The notes below the pieces were generated by a model that saw nothing but the letters and a program-made list of their open reading frames with translations, did no database searches and was not told where the DNA came from. A stretch of DNA of 64,000 nucleotides from Orientallactaga sibirica (lineage: Eukaryota; Chordata; Mammalia; Rodentia; Dipodidae), in NCBI GenBank assembly GCA_036365145.1, contig JAEOAD010002566.1, forward strand, positions 5,239,501 through 5,303,500, read 5' to 3'. The number at the start of each line of letters is the position of its first letter. The first letter of the stretch is position 1. Below are positions 12,236-24,021 of this stretch, piece after piece. Position numbers and translations under genes: made by a program.

Positions 12236-13330
12236 CACATTCTTTTTATTTTTATTTTTTTATTTTTATTTTTTATTATTATTTTTTATTATTATTTTTT
12301 ATTGACAACTTCTATACTTACATACAAAAAAAAAAAAACACCTTGTATTTCCCTCCCCTCCCTCCATTCCACTTTAGAACTCCAATCTCCATCATATCCC
12401 CTCCCTCTCTCCATTAGTCTCTCTTTTAATTTGATGTTATCATCTTTTTCTTCTATTTTGAGGGTCTTGCGGAGGTATTGCTAGGCACTGCAAGGTCATG
12501 GATATCGAGGCCAATTTCTGTCTGGGCAGTTGCATTGTAAGAAGTCATACCCTTCCTTTGGCTCTTCCATTCTATCTGCCCCCTCTTCCGCAATGGTCCC
12601 TGAGCCTTGGAGGGTGTGACAGAGGTGTTTCAGTGCTGGGCACTCCTCCGTGCCTTCTTCTCAGCACTATGTTGCCTTTTGGGTCATCCCAGTGGTCATC
12701 GCCATCTGAAAAGAGAAGCTTCTCTAACCAAAAGTGAGAGTAGCGTTAATATGTGAATATGAACATTAAGTGTAGTACTTTCAGGGCAGTTTGGTGGGAA
12801 TAATATATACATTTAGTCAGACAAGAGCAGGCTTTATACCCCTAAGGCGCATGACCTCACCTGCCATAGACTTTTGCTTAGGTTTTTCAGTACCAGGCAT
12901 GTATTCCCTCCAGTAGAGAGGGCCTTCAGTCCAATTATGGAGCAGTTGGTTACCCCAAGAGTAGACATGCCACTATTGCACTCATTCAGTCATTGGGCCT
13001 GTATGGCCAAACTTGAATATTCAGCGTCCACTGTTTTCACAGCTGATGACTTCTGTCTCCCATACGGCTGCATGCAGTGCAGCTTTTTCCAGCTTTCAGT
13101 TGGCTGGTCTACAGGGAGAAGGTTTTCTGCTCCACACCAGCTTGCTTTCTCAGTGACCTTGCCTCTCAGGCAAGAGATGTCTTCAGCAATAGGGTCTTAC
13201 TATCTGTTTCTCAAGGGAAACCAAGGGCTTTGGCAAAAGCCTTTAATGATTTGGAGGCTACCGGGACCTCCTTGGCCAACAACTCACTGGAAGGTATCCC
13301 ATCCCAGGTACTGAAAATTTTCTAGTAACA
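12236..13330 (-). mobile_element. L1 3' end (minus), different subfamily
   Basis: Similar organisation to 38.3-39.5 kb ('tccgcaatggtccctgagcc', then 'gcctttaatgatttggagg'). The ORFs at 12498-13325 are chance frames in this UTR-like sequence. Confidence 0.65.
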
Positions 13331-13528
13331 GTCTACAGCTTCTAGATGTGCCATTATTCAAAAAAGTAATTTTACATAAGTCTTAGTCACAATATTTTGA
13401 ATTTAGATTAACCCTCCCCCTGCCCTTCTTTTATGCATTCTCTTCCCATGGGCTCGCTTAGGCCATTCCCCTCCCTGTAATCACTTCTTCTACTTACATA
13501 TATGCAATCACATTCACATTCAATCACA

Positions 13529-13605
13529 TTTTTTTAAAAAATATTTTTATTTATTTATTTGCAGAGAGAGAGAATGGAATGGAGGCAACAGGGCCTCTTG
13601 TCACT
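13529..13605 (-). mobile_element. B2-type SINE fragment
   Basis: AT-rich tail plus 'gcagagagagagaatgg' only. Confidence 0.7.
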
Positions 13606-14175
13606 GGAGTCACCTTCTCATTTCTGCAACAAAACACTTGACCACAGGCAAGTTCATGGAAGGAAATGTTTTATTTTAGCCTATAGTTTCAAAGAGAAGT
13701 TTCATCAGGGTGGGGAAAGTATGACAGGTTTGAGCAGGAAGTCTGCATCAAATTTCCATGACAACAGGAAGAAAGTCATCAAAATACTGGTGATGGAGCT
13801 AGGCTAAATTACCCCAAAGTGCATCCACAGCAACACACCTCCTCCAGCGAGATCCTACCTCACAGAGACCCCACAACCTTCCCAAATTGACACCAATAGG
13901 GCACCAGGTATGTAAAACACATGAGCTTATGGGGGACATTTCATTTAAACCACCACAGGATCCCAGTATCTTCCTTCCCCTCTTATGTATTGGTCATGAG
14001 ATGAGTAGAACAGGTTTGTCACAAACTCCTGCCATAATGTGCTACCTCACCACAAGCCTAAAACCTTGGGACTAATGAATCACGGACTATAACCTCTGAA
14101 ACCGTGAGCCAAAATAAAACTTTTCATTTGGTAAGTCGAATACCTCAGCTGTTTGTTCTAGCAATGAAAAACTGA
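13606..14175. mobile_element. Mosaic of MaLR-type LTR pieces
   Basis: 13890-13960 reads as the reverse complement of an ORR1-like LTR start; 14040-14175 reads as a plus-strand LTR end ('gtgagccaaaataaaac', 'ttctagcaatgaaaaactgac'). Confidence 0.6.
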
Positions 14176-14205
14176 CTAAAACAGCCTTGAAAAGTTCAGT
14201 GAGAG

Positions 14206-14380
14206 CCAGGCGTGGTGGCTTACGCCTTTAATCCCAGCACTCGGGAGGCAGAGGTAGGAGGATCACCTTGAGTTCAAGGCCACCTTGAGACTAGCTAGTG
14301 AATTCCAGGTAAGCCTGAGCTAGAGTGAGACCCTACCTCAAAAAAAACAAAAAAAAAAAAAAGAAAAAAGAAAAGAAAAG
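14206..14380 (+). mobile_element. B1 SINE
   Basis: Near-consensus; A-rich tail. Confidence 0.93.
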
Positions 14381-15700
14381 TTCAGTGAGGGGGCAGCTAC
14401 ACAACCGGCAATCCTTCGTATGATTGTGCAGTGGCCCAGACTCCTTCCATCTTGGGGCTCCTTCAGACTTCAGAGTCTTTTTGAGGACTCTTTACCTTTA
14501 ACTGAGAGATAGAGATTGAAAGACTGTGGAAGATAGTGGGGGAGATTTTGGGGTGTTGTTTTCTAGTTTGTTTGGGGGTTGGCCACGGCACTTCCTCAAG
14601 CTTCCACTGGCTGGAAGTCATATGATGCCGAGCTACAAGCAAGTCTGGAGGGCATTTGGGGAGGAAAATGGAACCTGATATTGTTGAGCGCAGAGCCTTC
14701 TCAGCCACGAGGGCATGCAGATAGTTCCCTGGAGAACTGTGGATTCCTCATCCACATTGGGGCATTCAGTGCTTTTGAGATTCCAGTTCTCCAGTTTGTT
14801 CAGGTAGGAAGCAATGCACTTGTGTGGGTATCAGTTTTTCTAGTGATAGTCTCCTGTGGGCGTGTCTCCTGAAGACCACACACATATTCCTGTGAGAAAT
14901 CTTACTATCCCCAAGTTCCCTCTCTGTGCATATTTACAGACACATTTATTCAGTGCATGTTTATTGAGAGCCTCTAAGTTCCAGGTTCTGTCTTATGGAC
15001 AAGGAATGCAGCTACAGATAAAATCTAGGCTCCCCACAGGGAAAGCTGACATGGAAATGGGAGTGTAGAGTCACAGACAGTTCCTTCAAATGGGTGGGTG
15101 ATTTTGCAGAGATTGGCTCGGAGTAGTACAAGCGTAAGGAAGACTGTTGATACGGATTGGTAATTACTCTTCATGAATGAGGAACCTACAAGAAAGGAAT
15201 GACATTCAGGGAAAGCTGAAGGTCATGAGAAAAAAAAAAACACAGCAGAGAGTGTGTGGGGTAAGGTCAAAGAGATGTTAATCAGGGAGTGAGAACACGC
15301 AGGTCGGCAGGGTCTGGATTATGGAGGATTGCAGCCCAGTTAAGAAGATTAGACCATCTGCCAGATGGCTGTACAGATGGTTAATGGTATTCATTACGTG
15401 TGGTTCTTTCTAACAGCTCCCGAGAATAACCTTAATCCACGCACAGGGGCCATCTGCCCTCCCTGTCACCCCAGCACCCCGCATGCTCGGTGGCGTCACA
15501 TGATGAGAACAATGGTGATGATGATGCCGGCAATATAAAGGTGACAGCTAATATTTGCTGAGCTGAGGTCATGTTCCAGGCCTACTTCTAAGTACTTCCA
15601 AGATTCAGCCTCTCTGCGAGCAGGTGGGAAAGGCCGTGTTACTGAAGGGTGTGTGACTTCACCAATGCATTGGTGAGGGTCAAGAGTGGAAATCTCTCTC
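14381..15700. other. Longest unassigned intergenic stretch (1.3 kb)
   Basis: No interspersed repeat recognised. Frames at 14463-15068 show no domain and no usable splice pairs. Confidence 0.5.
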
Positions 15701-15706
15701 TCTCTC

Positions 15707-15848
15707 TTTTTGGAAGTAGAGTCTCACTCTAGCCCAAGATGACCTGGAATTCACTCTGTAGTCTCAAGATGGCCTCACACTCATGGCGATCCTCCTATCT
15801 CTGCCTCCCGAGTGCTGGGATTAAAAGCGTGCGCCACCACGCCCAGGT
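15707..15848 (-). mobile_element. B1 SINE
   Basis: Reverse-complement B1, 'gtctcactctagcc' to 'caccacgcccagg'. Confidence 0.92.
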
Positions 15849-16167
15849 TGGGAATCTCTGTTATGCAATCTTGAGGGCCCATCCCTTGCAGTCCAGAACA
15901 AGAGATGGGGACAGAAAGTATATCTTTTCCACACGAACTAGAGAGAGCTAACTGTTGTAACTACTCCATAGGGGCAGTAATTTAGCTCGACAGAGATGCG
16001 TGTTAAGTACCTGTCAGTTCAGTGTGAATGTTGAATAGGAAAAAGACAAGGTCCTTTTGCTCTTTGCGTCTACCAGACCCTAGGACCTCGGTGCTCTTTC
16101 TTGGAGTTTCCCAGGCTTATTACTATCAACATTCGGTGCCGGGTGGCTCTTTGCCCTGGAGATATTT

Positions 16168-16352
16168 CCTGTTTGTTCATTTGTTTGTTTATTATTTGAG
16201 AGAGATAATGGGCATGCCAGGGCCTCTAGCCTCATACGCCAGACACATGCACTACCTTGTGCATCTGGCTTACGTAGGTCTTGGAGAATCAAACCAGGGT
16301 CCTTAGGCTTTGCAGGCAAGTACCTTAACCTCTAAGCCATCTCTCCAGCCCA
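16168..16352 (-). mobile_element. B2-type SINE
   Basis: Short form, ends 'ctaagccatctctccagccc'. Confidence 0.9.
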
Positions 16353-16465
16353 GGAGAGCTTTCCGATGCATTGTAGAATGTTCAGCAACACCCCTGTAAG
16401 TGCTAGAGGCAGAGCTGTGTCCCTCCTTCCACTATCAGTTGTAACAATCAAAAATTTTTGAAAAG

Positions 16466-16601
16466 TACTTTTTCGAGGTAGGGTTTCACTCTAGCTCAGG
16501 CTGGCCTGGAATTCACTGTGTAGTTTCAGGGTAGCCTTGAACTCATGGCAATCCTTCTACCTCTGCCTCCCGAGTACTGGGATTAAAACGAAAAACCAAA
16601 A

Positions 16602-16644
<43 letters not shown>

Positions 16645-16650
16645 AGAAAA
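16466..16650 (-). mobile_element. B1 SINE with (AAAT)n
   Basis: B1 at 16466-16590, head truncated, abutting an (AAAT)n run to 16645. Confidence 0.88.
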
Positions 16651-16757
16651 TAAAGAAAAAAAAAAGAAAAGTAGTATCTAAATTCCTGGGCTTGGTAACA
16701 ATTGCCCCTTTTTCTCCTTTGAAAGCTATCATCTGGGAGACAAAAGAGGAAAGTAGC

Positions 16758-16912
16758 AGCCAGGTGTGGTGGCGCACGCCTTCAATCCCAGCACTCAGGA
16801 GGCAGAGGTAGGAGGATCGCTATGAGTTCGTGGCCACCCTGAGACTACATAGTGAATTGCTGGTCAGCCTGTGCTAGAGTGAGACCCTCCCTTGAAAAAC
16901 CAAAAAAGAAAA
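16758..16912 (+). mobile_element. B1 SINE
   Basis: 'agccaggtgtggtggcgcac' to 'gagaccctcccttg'. Confidence 0.92.
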
Positions 16913-17032
16913 AAGAGGAAAATAGCAAACAGAATTTCTTTGGACTTATTTTGAGCCAGGAATTGTCAAACACCATTTCATTCACAATGTGTGGTGCACA
17001 CATAGATCACTTATTGGGGTACCTTCTTCAAA

Positions 17033-17087
17033 TTTCTTTTCTTTTCTTTTCTTTTCTTTTCTTTTCTTTTCTTTTCTTTTCTTTTCA
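17033..17087. repeat. (TTTTC)n microsatellite
   Basis: Eleven or so pentamers. Confidence 0.97.
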
Positions 17088-17099
17088 CTCCAACCCAGG

Positions 17100-17465
17100 T
17101 TGACCAGGATTAAAATTTATTTTGCATGTATATTTGTGTGTGGTGTGCATGTATGTATGAGCACATGTGTGCACATGTGCAGGTGGGGTCCACAGGTCAG
17201 TATCAGGTGTCTTTCTCTATCGCACTCAACCTTATATTTTGGGAAAAGGTCTCTCAGTGAAGCTAGAGCTACTGATGTTACTAGACTAGCTAGCCAGCCA
17301 GCCAGCCCTACAAATCCTCCAGCCTCTGCTTCCCCAGCACTGAGATCACAGGCTCACGCCATTACACCCAATTATTGTTTTTACGCGGGTACTGGGGATC
17401 CAAACCCATCCTCGCTCTTGCACAACAAACATTTCATCCACTGGGCCATCTCTCCATGCACCATC
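17100..17465 (-). mobile_element. Old composite rodent SINE (B4/ID-like)
   Basis: Shares layout with 25530-26140 and 50760-51110: TG-rich start, 'cactgagatcacaggc', then an ID-like end 'ggccatctctcc'. Family name uncertain. Confidence 0.5.
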
Positions 17466-17713
17466 AGAGTATCTTCCTTGTGGAAAGTGGGAACACGAAG
17501 GTGATGAGGGCAAGAATGGAAGCTGTGTTCCTGGACTAGCAGACAAAAATGCCGAGCACGTGTCCCACGTCTGCTCTAAGCAAGCACTAGTTTTGCTTAT
17601 CCCTTGTGTGATGTGAGTCTTCATGTAATGAGGAATTTGTGATAAAACAAATTGGGACGAAAGACCAAGTGTTAGGCCCTAGTATTATGGAGTGGTTAAA
17701 AATATAGGATTAA

Positions 17714-17890
17714 GCCAGGCATGGTGGCGCACGCCTTTAATCCCAGCACTCGGGAGGCAGAGGTAGGAGGATCGCCAAGAGTTCGAGGCCACTCTGAGAC
17801 TACATAGTTAATTCTAGGTCAGCCTGGACCAGAGTAAAACCCTACCTCGAAAAGCCAAAAATATAAATAAATAAATAAATAAATAAATAA
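17714..17890 (+). mobile_element. B1 SINE with (AAAT)n tail
   Basis: Near-consensus. Confidence 0.93.
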
Positions 17891-18326
17891 AGGATTATAC
17901 AATATACCTGTACTTGAGCTTTAATGTGCATTCTACCTGTTCTGATGAATTATTCATTAAACCTGTTCAACTTATTTATCTATTTATTTATTCAGTTTTA
18001 TTTTATTAAGCTGTTTATTTCACATCGTGTTTTCTAAACTTTCTTAGTCTTCACACTGTGTCTTCAACATGTCCTGTGAGTCGTCACTGTTCTGGTTTCC
18101 ACAGCTACACTGAGTGAAGCATGAAGCTCTTGCTTTCACACAGAAGGGTATAAAGATCAGGAGTTTTGTTTCCCCAGATTTACAAATCCAAGTGTTACCA
18201 TCTCAGCACTTGCCACATTCAGTTCCCACCAACATCATGAATTACCCAGGATTACTCTTTAGATCTGCTACATTTTCTTCATTTTAATAAGTTAATCATT
18301 TCTATCATATAAAAGGTAAAGTTTAT

Positions 18327-18745
18327 GGGCTAGAGAGAGGTAGGTTAAGGCACTTGCCTGTGAAGCCTAGGGACCCACGTTCAACTCTCCAGGTCTCATG
18401 TAAGCCAGATGCACAAGGTGACACAAGCAGGGAAGGTCTCATATGCACACAAGATGGTGCACACGTCTGGAGTTCGATTGCAGTGGCTGCAGGCCCTGGT
18501 GTGCCTATTTCTCTCTCTCTCTCTCTCTCTCCGCTCCCTCTCATAAAAAATAATTTTAAAGCCGGGTGTGGTGGCGCACGCCTTTAATCCCAGCACTCGG
18601 GAGGCAGAGGTAGGAGGATCGCCGAGAGTTCGAGGCCACCCTGAGACTACATAGTTAATTCCAGGTCAGCCTGGACCAGAGTGAGACACCACCTCGCAAA
18701 AACCAAAAAAATAAATAAATAAATAAATAAATAAAAAATAATAAT
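18327..18745 (+). mobile_element. B2-type SINE then B1
   Basis: B2-type 18327-18558, with an extra about 30-bp segment near 18420-18450; B1 18562-18745. Confidence 0.9.
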
Positions 18746-18814
18746 AATTTTAACAAAGGTGAAGTTTAGACTCTCATCCCTTTTCATGAAATAAAATTCT
18801 GCTTAAAATATATT

Positions 18815-19099
18815 TTTTAATTTTTTTAAAATTATTTTTTATTTATTTTTGGAGAGACAGAGAGAGAGATAGACAGAAAGGGAGAGGGAGACAGAAATGG
18901 GTGCGCCAGCAGTCTCTCAGCTGCTGTGAACGAAATCCAGATGCGTGCGCCCCCTTGTGGTCAAGTGCGGCATTGTGCCCTTGCCTCACTTTGCATCTGG
19001 CTAAACGTGGGACCTGGAGATTGGAACCGCTGGAGATTGGAACCAGCATTCTTAGTCTTAGCAGGCAGGCGCCTTAGCCACTAAGCCATCTCTCCAGCC
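18815..19099 (-). mobile_element. Long-form B2-type SINE
   Basis: Full-length, with the same 'attggaaccgctggagattgg' doublet as the copy at 11950. Confidence 0.93.
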
Positions 19100-19530
19100 C
19101 TTAAAATATTTTTTAAACTCAGTACTGCTTTAAATACATAGGAGATACAAATAAAAGTACTATGAGCAGCCTGTTAGGAAATTTGCCTAGCTGTCATTGT
19201 TTGAATAAGGCTGTGAGCTGAGTTCTGCTCTCTTTTTCTGCTAAAAGGGAAGATTATTATGAATTAGAGGCATGGCAGAGGTATACCAGTATTAAATGGA
19301 AGCCTGTTGGTATAATTAGGAGTATTCCAAAGACCATTGGAAAAGGATTTACTTTTTTAAAATCTGTATTTCAGGATGACTCAATGTGTGTCCCTCCATT
19401 ACCTAACATGACCTTATCATCCACTAAACTGCATCTTATGTAACACTGGTGGTACCTGTTCCATATCCTGAGCAATCGTGGTCTGGAGGAGTTATACCTC
19501 TTTGTGGATGAAGACCTTGACCAACACTTT
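19100..19530. other. Unassigned intergenic sequence
   Basis: Nothing recognised. Confidence 0.4.
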
Positions 19531-19540
19531 TTGTAACTAC

Positions 19541-20392
19541 TTTTATTTATGAGAGAGAGAGAGAGAGAGCACTCCAGGCCCTCCTTGTCACTGCAAATGA
19601 ACTCCATATGCGTGCACTACTTTGTGCATCTGGCTCACATGGGTACTGGGGAATGGAACCCGGGCTATTAGGTTTTACAAGCCAGTACTTTTAACTGCTC
19701 AGACATCTCTTTTAGCCTTTGCCAACACTCTTGATCCAAACAAAAAGCAGGTGCACACTTGCATGTCCGTAGGGAGCTGGGTGCTTAGAGAAAACGGAGC
19801 CTTAAGACCACCATGAGGCACTCTGCCCGTTTCTGCTGCTACCACACAATGCTACAGATGGGCTTGTGAACAATAGAAATGTGCTTCTCAAATTTCCAGA
19901 CTCTGAGACATCCAAGATCGAGTCACTGGGAGATTTGGGTTGATGAGGTCTTCCTGCATGGCTCATAGGTGACAATTGCTCACTGTAACCTCCTGTGGCC
20001 AAAGAGACTAGCTGTCTTTCTGTGTCTCCTTTATAAGGGCTCTAGTCCCTTTCATGAGGGTTACACCCTACAGATCCGGTCATTTCACCAATCACCCCAA
20101 AGGCCTCGCCTCCTGATACCACCATCTTGACATTATACTTTTTCTAAAGTTTATGTTTGCTTATCTAATATGTTTATTTGGGGATTTTTTTAAAAATACT
20201 GTCATTGCAAGTAGAGAAAGATAGAAGAGAGACAAAGAGAATGGGCACACCAGTGCGTCCAGCCACTGCAAATGAACTCCAGATGTATGTGCCACGTTGT
20301 GCATCTGGCTTTGTGTGTGTACTGGGGAATTGAACCCAGGTCTTTAGGCTTTTCAGGCCAGTGCCTTAATAGCTGAGCCATCTCTCCAGCCC
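19541..20392 (-). mobile_element. Two B2-type SINEs flanking unassigned sequence
   Basis: Copies at 19541-19716 and 20187-20392; the 470 bp between them is unassigned. Confidence 0.82.
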
Positions 20393-20587
20393 TTCTTTGG
20401 AGTTTTTGAGACAGGGTCGCACCAGGATCACCAAACCTCCTGCTTCAGCTCTAGAGCTAGAGTTATGAGCCCCTGCATTCAGCTGGGAGGGTTTCAGCCA
20501 TGGATTTGAGGGGTACAAAGACTCAACCCAAAGAAAGAGCCAAAGCAAGATGCATCCTTACTTCATTCGTTGTGATATTCCTTTCTG

Positions 20588-20754
20588 TTTTTTTTGTTTG
20601 TTTGTTTTTTGGTTTTTTGAGGTAGGGTCTCACTCTAGCTCAGGCTCACCTGGAATTCATTCTGTATACTCAGGGTAGCCTTGAACTCATGGTGATCCTC
20701 CTACCTCTGCCTCCCGAGTGCTGGGATTAAAGGTGTGCGCCACCATGCCCGGCT
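20588..20754 (-). mobile_element. B1 SINE
   Basis: Full-length with long T-rich tail. An older B1-like piece precedes it at 20402-20483. Confidence 0.92.
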
Positions 20755-20960
20755 AGATTATACTCTTATAATCCTGTTCCCCCACCCCCATTTCTCTGAG
20801 GACCCTTCCTCATTGGAGTTAGCAGTCTTCACTGTGAGGTCATGAATGCATCATGGATCATTGGTGGGGGGACAATGCCTCAGAGTATGCCTTCCCACCC
20901 CACAGCTCTTTACATTATGTCTGCCTCCCTTCCACACTGTTCCCTTAGTACAACATATTT
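20755..20960 (-). mobile_element. Probable L1 3' UTR fragment
   Basis: Resembles the 3'-terminal part of the L1 ends elsewhere ('aggacccttcctcattggag', 'tgggg...atgcctcagag'). Confidence 0.45.
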
Positions 20961-21202
20961 TGGACCAATGCATACATATTCATTAACCTCTGGTCTTTGA
21001 TTCAATTTTCAAGGAAAATGTTTCAAGGGAAACATCTTCAGAGAAAGACAGCCACATTGAAGCTGGAACCTGCTTCGTGTTTTTCATCTCATCTATAAAG
21101 TTTAATGACTTTAGAAGTATCACAGCAAACTGGTTCAGTTGTGGGGGTTTTGTGCAGAACAGAGGGGAAATGTTGTATAACCCCAAATAAGAGTGTCCTA
21201 AA

Positions 21203-21337
21203 GCCGGGCGTGGTGGCGCACGCCTTTAATCCCAGCACTCGGGAGGCAGAGGTAGGAGGATCGCCGTGAGTTCAAGGCCACCCTGAGACTACGTAGTGAA
21301 TTCCAGGTCAGCCTGGGCCAGAGTGAGACCCTACCTC

Positions 21338-21366
<29 letters not shown>
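21203..21366 (+). mobile_element. B1 SINE, plus arm of inverted pair
   Basis: Near-consensus; A tail of about 27. Confidence 0.95.
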
Positions 21367-21368
<2 letters not shown>

Positions 21369-21407
21369 TGTCCTAAATCAATCCTCGAGACTATTTTCTT
21401 TCTTTCC

Positions 21408-21569
21408 TTTCTTTTTTTTTTTTTTTTTTTTCGAGGTAGGGTCTCACTCTAGACCAGGCTGACCTGGAATTCGCTATGTAGTCTCAGGGTGGCCTTGAAC
21501 TCATGGCGATCCTCCTACCTCTGCCTCCCGAGTGCTGGGATTAAAGGCGTGCGCCACCACACCTGGCTT
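21408..21569 (-). mobile_element. B1 SINE, minus arm of inverted pair
   Basis: Near-consensus, tail-to-tail with the 21203 copy across about 40 bp. Confidence 0.95.
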
Positions 21570-22565
21570 ATTTTGTTTTCTTAAGGGAAAAAATATGGCA
21601 GATGTGTGGAGGCAAGTTGGCAGTTAGGCTGTTGGGTCTTGTATTGGCCACTTTTCTTGTCCTTGAGACAGAATAACGAATAGTAACAACTTAAGGGAGG
21701 GAGGATTTATTTTGGCCGACAGTTTTAGGGAATATAGGTCCACCACGGTAGGGAAGGCCTGGCAGTTGGAGTGGCTCAATTCATAATGGCAGGAGCTAAC
21801 CACTTCTGCCTGTCACATCTTCAGAGATCAGAAAATAGAGAAATTAGGCTAGCGTCGGAAACATACATAACCTTGAAGGTCCTCGGGCCTTCAGGAAGCT
21901 AGTGTTCTGATGTTCAGGAAGCTCAGAACATTGTAAGTTTCGTGAGACCCTGCTCCCCAAGATTATATAGTTAATTGCTGGGCGAGAACAACTGGATGGA
22001 GCTACCTTCAGAGTGGTCATCTGTGCTGAGGTGGGCTTTTCGGTGATGTAGCTGCCATTGGGTCAAATATGCTATTGTAAGTAAGTCCTCATCCGTGCTC
22101 TGTAAATAACCCCAATAAACTAACTCATTGGTTCACCAAGCTAGATTTGGGTACAATTGTTTCTTTGGTCTGTCATAGGGTAAGGGCCCTGTCTGGTGTG
22201 AAAAGACATCTGTTCACGTCTCTCCAGTAAAAGTGACGCAATACTATCATATCTATTTACTTTGTTTCTTGGTTTGCTCCTCCTATCGTGATGCAAACTC
22301 CTGGAGTTCGGGAGCTCATTTATTTTATTCATTATTTTAAGCCCCATGATTGGAACAGTGCCTTATGCTCCATAAGTACTGAATACATTAGTGTTTGAAG
22401 ATACAAAGGGTGGAGGAAAGGAAAGGAAAGAGAAGGAAGTAAGGAAGGAATGAAGGATTATGAGGCTTAAACGTAAAAGGGAGACTGGGAACGTAGTTCT
22501 GTGGTACAGCACATGCCTAGCAAGTAGGAGGTCCTATAAGTTCAATTCCTAGTACCAAAATATAT
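21570..22565. other. Unassigned intergenic sequence, some old repeat
   Basis: 21640-21830 resembles a common rodent repeat ('gagacagaataacga', 'gaggatttattttggc'). Remainder not recognised. Confidence 0.4.
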
Positions 22566-22574
22566 ATTTTTAAT

Positions 22575-22851
22575 TTTTTTAATTTTTTTTTATTTTTGGA
22601 GAGAGACACAGAGAGAGACAGACAGAGAGAGGGAGAGGGAGACAGAGATGGGCGTGCCAGCAGTCTCTCAGCTGCTGTGAACGAAATCCAGATGCATGCG
22701 CCCCCTTGTGGGCAAGTGCGGCATTGTGCCCTTGCTTCACTTTGCATCTGGCTAAACGTGGGACCTGGAGATTGGAACCACCAGACATTGGAACCAGCGT
22801 TCTTAGGCTTAGCAGGCAGGTGCCTTAGCCGCTAAGCCATCTCTCCAGCCC
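22575..22851 (-). mobile_element. Long-form B2-type SINE
   Basis: Full-length minus copy. Confidence 0.94.
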
Positions 22852-23995
22852 CCAAAATATTTTTTAAAAAAATAAAATAAAGTGATCCCAGAATAGTGAT
22901 GTGTGACACAAATGGAGTGACAGGTAAGAGGGTAGGAAATATATTATTTTTGTTTTATTACAATTGTATAAATTGAGGCTGCTGAATTAGATGACCCATT
23001 GTATACTTCTACCTAATCTTTGTTCTGAAGACCTTTGAGTGACTGAAGTACACTGTTCACAGAAGGGGGTGAGGGGTAATGATCTGCCACGATCAGTCAA
23101 GATCCCTATCCACATGTGAGGGGCTGAGCCTGCGTGCCACCTAAGACAGAAGCTTGCCCAGAGCAGCACAGGGCAGTGGCCTGGGGCAGAGGACTTTCAG
23201 AGCTACCTGGCTGCGCTGGGCATTGGGGAATATTTTCGCTCTCTCTCTCTCTCTCATGATATTTGGTAAGGGATTAGTTCCCCCAGGGATCAGCTTGCTC
23301 TAAACCTTAATAATCCAGATTTGTGATTTAATTCAGTTCCCCTGAGTGCCTTACACCAAGAGAGGTATGAGAGTGATCACAGGGGTAAAAAAAAAAAAAA
23401 AAATAGACCGTGCTTCCAGGAAATCAGGAAAAGTCACCCTGAGTGCCTCCTTCACGAGGCTTTTCCAGGCTGAGCCCTGTCAGGACACATGTTTGCAGGC
23501 CTGTGACAGAGGGGGGCACCCTCTTTCCAAGAGAAGGAAACAGGGAACTTGAAGCTGAAGCCACCAGGGGAAGTATAGGCTGTGCTTGGAATTTCGAAAG
23601 GTTTCGGTTCCCATCACAGTGTGCAGAAGTTCCCCACAGTCTGTCCAAACAGGGGAACTGGGGAAAAGAGTCCGGAAGGTCACAGGTATTTAGGCTGACG
23701 AGAAGGAGCTAGGATATCATTAACCTCTGGAATGGTGGAGTGGCAGCTGGGTCTTAGTGCCTTTCATATTTCTATACAGACACTGTTCCTGCTTCTTTTT
23801 CTTCTCGAGATCCTTGGCCTCCATCCAGAGGGCTGCCGCTTGTTGTCTAAGTTCAATCAATAACGCCGCAAACCACTCCACCTCCACCCTGGCATCCTCC
23901 GTCCTTCAGGTCTCCTGGGGATTCGTTCTCTACGAGGATCTGTCTCATGTTAACTAAGTGTGGGGGTGGGGGGTGTCCAGGCTTCCATGCCTTCT
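22852..23995. other. CABP5 3' flank / probable 3' UTR
   Basis: SINE-free kilobase directly downstream of the CABP5 stop; contains (CT)n at 23240 and an A run at 23386. Confidence 0.5.
22954..22959 (-). promoter_or_regulatory. Candidate CABP5 polyadenylation signal AATAAA
   Basis: This is the first clear minus-strand AATAAA that I noticed below the CABP5 stop codon, about 1.04 kb downstream. It lies in sequence not otherwise assigned to a repeat. There is no other support. Confidence 0.3.
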
Positions 23996-24021
23996 TCAAC
24001 GAGACATCATCTTCACAAACT
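23996..24021 (-). other. CABP5: CABP5 terminal coding exon 6 (26 nt of coding sequence)
   Basis: Acceptor tttctttgcag ends at 24022. The coding part reads EEFVKMMSR then TGA at 23998-23996. The EF4 helix is completed here. 3' UTR follows toward lower coordinates. Confidence 0.94.

Noticed and set aside
12498..13325. Frames of 79-146 codons
   Set aside because: They fall in an L1 3' UTR-like region that recurs at 38.3 and 7.5 kb without keeping the frame.
1..23990. ELSPBP1 exons, expected next to CABP5 in human
   Set aside because: No fibronectin type II motif or matching splice-flanked block was found in this part.
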